A DNA stretch of 64,000 bases from Diogma glabrata (Eukaryota; Arthropoda; Insecta; Diptera; Cylindrotomidae), in assembly GCA_963693315.1 (NCBI GenBank), contig OY856186.1, positions 92,627,417 to 92,691,416 of the forward strand. The letters run 5' to 3'. Shown piece by piece: positions 34,268-43,500 of this stretch; positions within the stretch are counted from its first letter, which is position 1, and every line of letters starts with the position of its first letter. A model generated the notes under the pieces. That model saw only the letters and a list, made by a program, of their open reading frames with translations, was not told the DNA's origin and searched no databases. The position numbers and the translations under genes were made by a program.

Positions 34268-34649
34268 TCAGCAACCAATTTTTGAATTTTATCCAAAAGT
34301 ATTTTTATACATTGAAAGGCGAAAAAGAAATATATATATATTATTGATTTGCTAAACTCAAATCAATTATATATATTATTAGTTTAACTATGTAAATTAA
34401 TAATTATTAAAAAATATAGTAAAATATAATATATTTTATTATATTTTTTATTTTATATACGAACATATACGAACTCCTTTTGTTTTTTTAATTTTTGTCA
34501 CATGTAAATTTAAAAATGCTTTAAAACAAAATTATGTATTATTTTAAAATTAAAACTGTGAAATGTAAATACCTTAAAACTAAATGAAAATAATTGAAAT
34601 AAATAAACTTGTTAATAAAAAATTTATATTCTCTTTTATTTAAAAAAAG

Positions 34650-35050
34650 TAAAATATAAGTTCCATTTTTAATTTAATAAGTTCCATTATTAATTTAATA
34701 ACATTTTATTATCAATTTAATAAGAACCTATTATTAATCTAATTAGATTGTATTATTAATCTGATAACCTAATATTATTTTAAAAACAACTTTATTATTC
34801 TAATAATATATGTCATTTATCCAATGGATACCTAATATGCAACTAATTCATTATGTTATTAATTCAATAAGAATTTTTATAAATATAAAAGCTATCGTTT
34901 TTAGATTTAAAATTTGAAATTTTTTTGTTAGTAAATATTACGAACAAATAATATTAGTTTAATAATGCCTGTTATTACGAAATTAGTGAAAATAATCACA
35001 AATTGTGATTAGCTGTATAATAATCACCAAATTATTAATCTAATGGCTAT
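34650..35050. repeat. Right subterminal motif array of E2
   Basis: Many copies of TTATTAATCTAAT, TTTAATAAC and related phrases in both orientations mirror 17410-17830. They may be transposase-binding sites. Confidence 0.75.
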
Positions 35051-35083
35051 TTTGGTAGTTTTTAACAACAGAATTCTCTGAGT

Positions 35084-35337
35084 GCAGAAACTTCAGAATT
35101 TGAAACAACAAAAGATGTTTCAGACTGGTCAGATAAAATATCTAACAATTTTTCTGAAACATCTTGCGAAGTACTAGCACCTGCATCAAAAGTTGTGTTA
35201 GTACCTGATGATATATTAAAAAAACTTGTCAATGGTTTAATTTTCTTTAACATATCTGTATGTTTTTTCTTATTTCTTTTTTTTTCGGCACCCGAAGCCC
35301 ATTTTCTTCCAGTGTCTCGATCACGGTGAGGATTCAT
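35084..35337 (-). pseudogene. H2 transposase, N-terminal part
   Basis: This starts at ATG 35337 with MNPHRDRDTGRKWASGAEKK and a lysine-rich stretch (KRNKKKHTDML), the usual start of MYM/TTF-type hAT transposases. A Ser/Thr-rich linker follows, up to NSEVSA at the E2 insertion point. The gene continues at 17391 on the other side of E2. The region upstream (35338-35991) is the element's 5' non-coding part. Confidence 0.82.
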
Positions 35338-36004
35338 AGTTAAGTAACGATGAATATAAATTTAAACTTTTTCTAAAGTTTGATACTTTGATACCTTTTG
35401 ATACCTTTTGTTTGAAAGTTTGAATATATAATATAATTTATATAATATTAATATAAAAGCGAATAATCAGAAAAATAGCCAAGGAAAGAGAAGTCGTCAA
35501 TATAAAATGTATAATCAGAAGAATAACCAGGAGAAAAGCAAAAATCGTCAATATTAAAATCGCATAAATTACTAAGAACACCAAAAAAGAACATCTGAAC
35601 TATAAGAATTATAATTTAGAAGTGAAATGGAAAACAAATAATCTCTATTTTACATCATTCATTACTTACATTATACCAAAAAATTGTAACTCGCACACAA
35701 TCATAACACAACATTTTTTATACCAATAACAATCATACTATAGCTATAGCAATCATATATTGACCAAAATATAATAACTGTGAAATGTTAAAAAAAATCT
35801 AGTAGGCTTAGAAAAAATTTCAAATTTCGTTTATGTATATGAGACGGTATATGTATATGAGAAACCGCATACTCTTTCATATGGTTGCCAGGCATTATGT
35901 ATAACGCAAAAAAAATTGCTACATATATAATAATAGATGTATATGTAAAGTAATATATTTTATAAACATACTGTTTATAAAAATACTGTACACTGAGAAA
36001 AAAA

Positions 36005-36420
36005 GCTACGTAATAATAACCAAATTGGTTTTGTTAAAGTATTTTTGTTAAAATAACATAGTTTTTGTTACGTTTCAATAAAATTGACTTTGCTAATTTT
36101 TTTCAATTATGTTATTAATACAAAAATCGCTTCGTTATTTTACCTAAGCAAATACATTTTGCAAACAAACATTGGTTTTGTTAAAATTATATGGCTTTAG
36201 TTATTTTAACATAGCGGTACTTTATTTTTGTTAAATATTAACAATGGTAAAAACATTTTACATACACTCTGTTAAAAATATATTATAATAACAGAGCGCT
36301 TTGTTAAGACAAATTGATTTTACGATTCTAAGTTAAAGTAACAGAGCACTATGTTAATCAAATTGAAAGAATTGTTATACGTATGTAGTACTATTTTAAA
36401 ATAAAAGAGCATTTTGTTAA
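36005..36420. repeat. Left subterminal motif array of E3
   Basis: Repeated TTTTGTTAAA, AACATAG and AACAGAGC phrases in both orientations. The counterpart is at 42460-42930. The motif differs from those of E1 and E2. Confidence 0.75.
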
Positions 36421-36988
36421 ATTCCAAGCTTCATTTAAGAATTGCATTTAAATTTAATTCCATTTAAAACGTGTTTTCTTTGTGAAGTGGAACGCAATTA
36501 TAGATTTCTGAGAAAAGGCAAATAAATATAAAACATTAAATTATTTAAATATTTAACAGGTAAGCAAGTGAATATTTTTATTTAATATTGCAAGCATTTA
36601 TATTATATATTATTATTTATTAAATCCTATTAGATCGATTTCTGATGATATAAACCAGAGGTGGCCAAGCTTCACTACACGTTGAGCCGCAGTACAATAA
36701 TCTCTCGTTTCGAGAGCCACAAAAAATTTTTTTTTCAAAAGTATCAGTTGTTTGGAAATATTTATTTTATTGAAAAAATGTACTAATGTACTGAACAAAA
36801 AATGTAATTATGTACTTATGGTTATAAATACATACAAATACATATTTAAAGTTTGTTACATGACATGCCTGCTGGTAGATGGCATGTTTGTTTGTAAATT
36901 GGCCGTGAATTTTTTGAAATCTGGTTCATAGTTTGTTAGCGCAGTACGAATTAATTCCGTTAAATCTGTATCTGTTATCTGTAAGTTG

Positions 36989-39560
36989 TTAACGGTGGTT
37001 TGATTTTATAAACTTCATTGTTGAAAAAAGTGATTCACAACAATATGTTGTACCGAATATGGACAGTAATCTGGCAGCAGCTTTTTTCAAATTGGGGTAC
37101 TTTGATTGAGACACTAGTTTCCAAAACTCATTTGGAGATTGTGTGGCTTTGTGATGCATTTTAAGAATGTGATCTTCCTGTAGCTCTAGTAATTCCATTT
37201 CTCCTGAGGCACTGTCATGCAAAATATAACAAGGAATCGATAAGCCCTCGTTAATAATGTTAATTTCGAATGGATTTACAAGTAAATTAAGAGAAATATT
37301 TAAATTATTCAGATCATTAAATCGCAAGTGAAAGTCTTTTAATAATTCTGCTAATTTACTGTCGTATTCACTCAGTTTGTTATCATTAATTTTAGAGAGT
37401 CTGTTCTTCAGACGAGGAAAGTGGTTGAACACTTTTGTTGTTAAATCTCGTTGAAAAAGATGAATTTTTTTAATAAAACTCAGAATCGTTTGAATAAGAT
37501 CAGCAATAACTTTATCTTTTCCTTGTAAAGCTAGGTTGAGGGATTGCAGATGCTCCATTATATCAGTCAAAAACATACAGTTATTAATCCATTCATCATT
37601 CTTTAATTCCAGATAGTGTTTTTATTTTTCTTTGAGGAAATTTCTGATAGGTTCCATTAAATCAACAAATCGTCTTAGAACATTATAGGTGGATAACCAT
37701 CGCACAAGGCAGTAAAATGTTATATCTTGACAATGATCTTCAAAGTCCAGTGCTTCGATAAAGTTCTTGAATTGGCGATGGGTTTTTGAATTCGTCCGAA
37801 TATAGTTCACAATTTGTAGCACAGTTTTCATTACGTTTTCGTATTTAAAATATTTTGCAACTAAATGTTCACGATGAACAATGCAATGAAGTGCCAAAAT
37901 TCGGGTATTCTTGGATCATTTTTTAATAGACTAATAAGGCCTACATTTTTTCCTAACATTGCAGGTGCTTCGTCAGTTGCTACACTTACCAAATTATTCA
38001 GTGGAATATCTGTATCTGACAATATATTATCAAGGGCACTCTTAGTATCAATACCACGAGTAGTATTTTTAAGTGCTACCAAATCCAATAGTTCTTCCTT
38101 TACGATTAAAGATTCGGAATCGTATCGGATAAATACAGCTAACTGGGGGTGTCTTGTATATTGATTGATTCGTCAAGGGCTAAGCTGAAAGCTACACAAT
38201 TTTTTACATCTACTTGTAGCCGCTGTTTAATATCTTTACTTATTTCCGTAATACGTCGCACAGTGGGATTTTTTGTGCAATAAGTAATTTTTTCGACACA
38301 TAAAATTTAAAAATGTAACGATGCAGTTTTCTAGAAAATTGATTCAGTATGAAGAATCCATAAATTGTATCCCAAAAAAAAGTTTATTTGTCTTTGAAAT
38401 AATGAAGTAAAGTCACATGTAAATTTTGGTCCAAAATATTGAAAATCGTTTACGCACTTCTATAGTGTTTGTACGTAAGATAACTTTATTGCTCTAATTT
38501 AAATAGTGATTATTTTCAAATATACCCTTTTCTGCGTATTTAAAAAAAAAATTATAAAGTTCGCTCATATGGTTTAAAAGATATGATAGAATAAAATTTG
38601 TTCTATAATGTGCCGTGATTGCAAACTTCCTTGGAAGAAAAAAAAGGTTGCTCGGTCGTGCTAGGTGCTCCCGCTATAATAAAATGAAAGGTAAGACTCC
38701 ATACTATCAATTGAAAAAAAAAAAAGTTTAAAGAATTAATAATCTTTTATAAAATCATAAAATTTATAAAATCATGAAATCATAAAATTTTGGGTTCTAT
38801 GGGCGGTGGGTAGTGGGCGTGCCCAATTTTTATGAAACTTTATTTTATTCTTAATTGAGGTAATAAAAGGCTCTGTGCCAAATTTCAAAAACTTTGTGCA
38901 TAAAAATAAATTTTAAATTCTATGGGCGGTGAAAAGTGGGCGTGGCCAATTTTGATGAAACTTTATATTTTTCTTAATTGAGCTAACCAAAGGCTCAGAG
39001 CAAAATTTCAACATTCTACGAGCACTCCTTATATTTTTTGCCAAACATTATATGAACAAATCCCACTGTGCGTCGCTCAGTGGTATGACGTGATACTGGA
39101 ACATTGCTAATTAATCTGTGCAATTTGATATTTAAAAGATCCAGCATTTTAACCACCTGTTCCATATTCTTTTTGATAAATTTTCCCCTTAGTGTAAGGT
39201 CGTTTAGCACGGGCGATGTTCCAAGCGATCATAAAACTAGCCTCGGTAGTATTATCAGCTTCTGAACTAAAAGATGATAATAATGTTTGCTGACTACTTA
39301 ATGCAGATTTTAAAGAGTTTAATTTATTTGTTCGGATGTTGGTATTCAACGGATAACTATCCAAAAATTTACTATGGTTTTTTTCGTGATGCCGTTTTAA
39401 ATTACTGGTTTTGTTATTACTGGCAAAAATTTAACTGTCTTAAATTACTGGCAAGTGTTTCATTGCATATAAGACACAAAGGTTTTCCCCTTTATCGATG
39501 AATGCGTATGCTTCAACCCATTCTTGCCTGAAGCTACGATTTTATCCGTCATATCGCCTT
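36989..39560 (-). pseudogene. H4 transposase remnant (BED zinc finger, GTF2IRD2/ZBED5-like hAT)
   Basis: Read downwards from 39560: a BED-type finger with LCLICNE (near 39480) and SNLKRHHEKNHSKFL (near 39370), then LSSFSSEADNTTEASFMIAW and TLRGKFIK. The Transib-like insertion follows. After it come ITEISKDIKQRLQ and VAFSLALDESINI (about 38170), VSVATDEAPAMLG (about 37960) and ALHCIVHREHL and RWLSTYNVLRRFVDL (37622-37897). The C-terminal block has KKAAARLLSIFGTTYCCESLF (37000-37080). Several frame changes and stops separate the blocks. This is the lineage that gave rise to vertebrate ZBED5-like genes. The order of domains is complete, so the copy decayed in place rather than being truncated. 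Confidence 0.92.
38259..39070. mobile_element. Transib-like non-autonomous element with CACAGTG ends
   Basis: Both ends are CACAGTGGGATTT as inverted repeats (38259-38271 and 39058-39070). The 5-bp GC-rich sequence CGTCG is duplicated at 38254-38258 and 39071-39075. CACAGTG is the heptamer of V(D)J recombination signals, which derive from Transib ends, and 5-bp GC-rich duplications are typical of Transib. The inside is non-coding and contains two tandem units of about 130 bp, each with TATGGGCGGTG and GTGGGCGTG phrases. No transposase is present. Confidence 0.82.
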
Positions 39561-40417
39561 TGTTTGTGGTCTGACATATTTAACAGTTAAATTAAAAAAC
39601 GGAGTATTCATAAAAAACACGCAACATATTATATTTCGCTATAAGAGATGAAATCACCGTTTTTTTCTTGCAATTTCCTTAAGTTTTTAATTTCGTTTTT
39701 GGTTTAGTGTAATATCTTACTGTCGTAGATGTAGAAGCGGTTGAGGTAGTACATGTCGGATTTGCACGTGTTTTTAATTCTATTTAATTATGAACTTATT
39801 CATTTTTTAATTGGAATATTAAAGGATACATTAAATTTAACGTCGGCAAATTGCCTAAAGATAAAATATCAAAAATATTGTTTATAAAAAAATTGCAGAA
39901 AAAGATAATCATAGAAAAACAAACGAATCCAAAAGGAAAGACTTTTGATTTTGAGAAAGATTTTTGTGCATTAATTTGAAACGAATACAGGTGATTTTAT
40001 TTTTAGTCCACTAGAATATGTTAAACGTATAACCTTAAATAATAAAATTAGTTAAATTTATTTATAACAGCGGATTATACTTAATCTTGATTCGCGAAGT
40101 AAAGTAGTATCTAACTAAAACAAACTCGCAAAAAACTCCAATGGTAGTAACTTCGACAGGACGGACCTAAATATAATAATATGATTGCATTAAATCATAT
40201 TATATTATTATTTTAAATCTTTTATTTTACTTGTTATATTTTCATATTATATTAAACAGCATTATAAATTATATGTATTATTTCTAATTTTGTTACAATT
40301 TTTATGAATTATTAAATATTGTTTAATTTTTTCATTTCTTTTCGAGAGCCGCATTTATTCTTTTAAAGAGCCGCATGCGGCTCGCGAGCCGCGGTTTGGC
40401 CATGTGTGATATAAACT

Positions 40418-42017
40418 TTTTAAGAGTAGGGAATACAATAAATTTCGAGCGTAATGCATATGAATTTCCGGAAAGGATAATTAATAAAGAATGGGTGAGT
40501 TAAATTCTAAATAAATCTTTGCTTTTTGTTAAAAAATTGTTACGTTTTCGTAAACTGTACTAAATTAATCTGAGTTAGAATCTGAGTTTTAACGTAGAAA
40601 AATTTACCAGTTGCAACTCAGCGTCTCACAATGTAGAAAAATTTGAGAAGAAATAATATTATTGTTTCCTCCTGAATCCCCAGTAAGTATATGACATATC
40701 TATTTTATTTTATATTTAATATTATTAATAATACCTGCGACAGTAGCCAAAGAAGTTTTACTTCATCAGCGTGTAAAGATTAAGCACTTCATTTATTTTT
40801 CTATTTCAGAGTACCTATTTTGTTGGAAGAGGTCATCTTCCTCCAAAAGGAAAATTGTACGATCGGTACCAAAATCGGAAATAAATGTTAAAAAAAAGGC
40901 ATTTGTCGCTTTGAAAAATTGTTGACACATATTCAACATATGTTAACGATAGCCCTGTAGATAGTTTATTGTAGATTGTTAACGATAGCCCTGCAGACCA
41001 CGTAGATAGTTTTAATGTTTAAAGCATAAATTCAAATTTTATAAAGGCTACGTTCTTTCAGTTGAAAACAATGTAGAAAATATGAAAATTAAAGAAATTC
41101 TAAAAAGCTTCAGAAGTCCTTGAGAGGAAGTGAAACGCAAATGGAACCTTTCCTCAAGATTTAGAATGGATTTTATGATGGCAAATAATGACAACACTAT
41201 AACAAACATTCTTACAGAATGGCCATTGTATCAAAATAACCTTGCGCATGAATTGGTAATGAGCTTTATAATTTCCATATAGTGATCAAATATATATATA
41301 TATTATTTAATGTCTATTACAGATAAACATCGATTTTTTAACAATTTACCCTGAGAAAGATGTGATGTACCAAAACTGGAATATATTTTCAAAATACATT
41401 CCAGAAATATTAAAAACAAATATACGGGACAAGATAAATAAAGAAGCATTTCAACAACTTTTATTAAAAAAAGATAAAATAAATACTGGTAAATTATATA
41501 ATAAACACTTTATATGAATGTAAATATATTAATTTTTTGTATTTCTGTTTTGTTTCTAGATACTTTTAACTTAGAACTTCTACATATATGTTCTACCGGC
41601 GATAATACATAGATCTAATTTAAAAAAAAAAGCTCAAAACAGCAGCAAATAATAATTCAAAAAAACCTACTATAAAGGACGTCCAGAATAATTTTATATT
41701 TAAATGTTTGACGATACGATGTAAATAACGAGCTTAAAACAATAAACGATAAGTGTTTGAGTAACAGTGAACGATTTCAACAAATTCTCGTTGCTTTTGG
41801 AAGTACTTCAGATTATCAAGAGTTCTATGTCATATTGGATAAGGAGCACTTTAAATTTGCAAATTTCTTGGAAGCCCTTGATTGTTGTTTTAAGGTGTTT
41901 CAAATTTTTAATTTAAGGTATCCAAGCGAATCTTTAAATGTTTGGTTATTCATTCAAACATTTTATACGACATTACAACCAAATTTTATGAAGAAATTCC
42001 AGCTGTACTTACGCTAA
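40418..42017 (+). pseudogene. E3 gene remnant (spliced, protein of unknown function related to E2's)
   Basis: Exon-like blocks with good splice signals follow one another. FLRVGNTINFERNAYEFPER ends at a GTGAGT donor near 40495. A block near 40810-40890 follows a TATTTCAG acceptor. A block after CTTTCAG near 41060 contains KRKWNLSSRFRMDFMMANND and TEWPLYQNNLAHEL (one stop), with a donor near 41256. The next exon has DFLTIYPEKDVMYQNW (41320-41490). The last block, 41757-42017, has GSTSDYQEFYVILD and CFKVFQIFNLRYP followed by VWLFIQ. Its C-terminal part aligns with the E2 protein (33936-34267). H4 is inserted upstream. I recognise this as a recurring insect protein pattern but know no function. 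Confidence 0.6.
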
Positions 42018-42459
42018 TCAATGATATTTTCCAAAAAACAGTCAAAGAGAATGATTAATAATATGTATTATTAATCTAATTATATTTTTAATATTTTTAT
42101 TTCATTATATAAAACTATATAAATTTTATTTCATTGTTGAAAATCCAAAGAATGGTATTTATTTTGAATTATTTAATGTAAATTTTTTTTTATATTATTA
42201 TACATAATGCTTTAAAATTTAATAGTTATAATCGTTATAATAGTTATAATATAATATTAATAGCTAAAATAGATAAAAATGATAAGATGATTTAAATAAT
42301 CATCAATTTATTGAATTTAAATGATTAAAGTAAAATTCCAATTTTATATTATATATAAATAAATTAATAAATAAATTTATTTTGAATACATTGAAAAATT
42401 GTTTTTGTTGCTAATTTCAGAAGGCGTCTCATGTTAATTTTAACCTAGCTTCTATAAAA

Positions 42460-42930
42460 TATATATTTATTTTAACTATGGCAGTCCCTTCATTCGTATG
42501 TATAATTAACAAATAATTCTATTGTTTTAACTTAGCAAAGTTACATAGTTGCATGAAATTTTACAAAAATTATGTTAAAATTCCATATATCTATGTAGCC
42601 TAGCTTAAATCTTAATATTCGGCTTTGTTGGTATAACATAATATTATATTTTGTTTACAAAAAACTATGTCGTTTTCTAAAAAGCTATGTTAAAAGTACA
42701 TATATGTTTGTTAGACTAACTTATCTTTTAAAAATCGGCTATGTTGTTATAACAAAATATTATGTTCTCTTTACTAAAAACTAAGTCGTTTTGCATAAAA
42801 TTAGATTTTTAATTTATGTAAATTTAACATAGCAAAAACTGTTTCATTAACAAAGCGCTAAGGTGGCTGAAAAGTAAGATAAATTTCTGTTAAATTAATA
42901 TGTGTTTTCTGTTAAAATTACTTACTTTTT
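42460..42930. repeat. Right subterminal motif array of E3
   Basis: Repeated ACATAG, AACTATGT, ATGTTAAAATTCC and TAACATAAT phrases mirror 36005-36420. Confidence 0.75.
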
Positions 42931-43436
42931 TCTTTCAGTGTACGCATACATTATATTGAAATTTAATAAATGAGTTTCGTTGTTTATATTTATTGTACTA
43001 AGAAAAATTTTTTATATTACTTGTACTAAGAAAAAAAATGCGAGGCCACCTGAGCGCGAGGCCACCGGCAAATGCCTGGTTTGCCTGTGCTTAAAACCGC
43101 CACTGTCTAAAATGGATAAAACTCTAGTGAATTTTAACCAAATGAAATTTGTTTTGTTCAAATGAAATAGGGCTCAGATCAGGACAAATAGGGCAAACCT
43201 TAATTGGAAAATCAAATATGATTTTGATCCGGTTCAGATCCAGCATTTACTACTAGGGATGAGATAGGTTTTCGCAGTCTGTGCCGGATCAGGACAAATA
43301 GTACGTGTCCTAGTAGTGAAATTATGTATGATTTCTGACAGTGGCCGGATGCAAATTCCCTATTAGGTCTTACTTTATCACACCCTGATCCGGGCCGGAT
43401 CATAATAAGGCATGCCTGAACAAAATGCTAGTCGGG

Positions 43437-43500
43437 GATTTGTAATGGTGACACACATTGTACTTTCTATTACACAACACTTTTTATTAAAGAAAAGAAA
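43437..43500 (+). pseudogene. Tail of a Jockey/CR1-like LINE, split by N1
   Basis: GTGACACACATTGTA and CTATTACACAACACTTTTT match the tail of the LINE remnant at 48009-48050. Just left of N1, at about 14424-14459, TGCTGTAGGACTTAGCTTTAAA resembles its last coding part (GCTGTTGTGGACCTACGTCTT). So N1 appears to have inserted in the 3' end of a LINE copy. Only about 100 bp is recognisable. Confidence 0.6.

Larger units (their letters stand above)
17392..35083. mobile_element. E2: DNA element with ACTCAAAGAA ends, inserted in the H2 transposase
   Basis: The left end reads ACTCAAAGAATTTTGTTAG, and the right end inverted reads ACTCAGAGAATTCTGTTG. The flanking 4-mers are GCAC (17388-17391) and GCAG (35084-35087), one base apart. 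With one 4-mer kept, the H2 frame runs straight through from EVSA into VLLPDT, which confirms the borders. E2's own sequence is about 17392-18314, 31474-31701, 33826-35083 plus small pieces, roughly 2.4 kb. Both subterminal regions (17410-17830 and 34650-35050) are packed with TTATTAATCTAATAA-like motifs. A broken spliced gene lies on the plus strand. LTR element B and MITE M1b with hAT H3 are inserted in it. Confidence 0.85.
36656..40408 (-). mobile_element. H4: Charlie-type hAT transposon with perfect 8-bp target duplication
   Basis: The left end is CAGAGGTGGCCAAGC, and the right end inverted is CACACATGGCCAAACC. ATATAAAC is duplicated at 36648-36655 and 40409-40416. The subterminal phrase GAGCCGC is repeated near both ends (about 36690 and 40340-40393). 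The transposase on the minus strand is decayed and is interrupted by the Transib-like element at 38259-39070. Confidence 0.95.
35992..42939. mobile_element. E3: DNA element with ACTGAGAAA/TTTCAGT ends and GTAC target duplication
   Basis: The left end reads ACTGAGAAAAAAAGC, and the right end inverted reads ACTGAAAGAAAAAAG. The palindromic 4-mer GTAC is repeated exactly at 35988-35991 and 42940-42943. It lies in the 5' non-coding part of H2. E3's own sequence is about 3.2 kb (35992-36655 and 40409-42939). Both subterminal regions (36005-36420 and 42460-42930) are packed with GTTAAAATAACATAG/TTTTGTTA motifs. A decayed spliced gene lies on the plus strand at about 40409-42017. The superfamily is not assigned: a 4-bp duplication fits groups such as Chapaev or Sola, but no DDE transposase of either was recognised. 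Confidence 0.85.
14823..43105 (-). mobile_element. H2: hAT transposon, expanded to 28 kb by nested insertions
   Basis: The left end is CAGTGGCGGATTTAC and the right end, read inverted, is CAGTGGCGGTTTTAAGC. The same 8-bp target duplication, TCTAAAAT, lies at 14815-14822 and 43106-43113. The element's own sequence is 14823-17391, about 35088-35991 and 42944-43105, about 3.6 kb in total. The rest is elements E2 and E3 with their own passengers. The transposase lies on the minus strand, with its N-terminus at 35337 and its C-terminus at 15069. The subterminal phrase GCGAGGCC recurs at both ends, with several copies near 43041-43065. Confidence 0.93.
14460..43436. mobile_element. N1: small inverted-repeat element split by hAT H2
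   Basis: The left end reads CCCGACTAGCATT (from 14460) and the right end reads AATGCTAGTCGGG (to about 43436), inverted copies of each other. Its own sequence is only 14460-14822 plus 43106-43436, about 690 bp. It is non-coding and filled with GATCAGG/CCTGATC and GGNCCGGATCA motifs in both orientations. The middle is hAT H2 and everything nested in it. The target duplication was not resolved. The superfamily is unknown. Confidence 0.7.

Noticed and set aside
38641..38690. Small RNA-like GC-rich patch
   Set aside because: It lies inside the Transib-like element and has no convincing fold or tRNA boxes.
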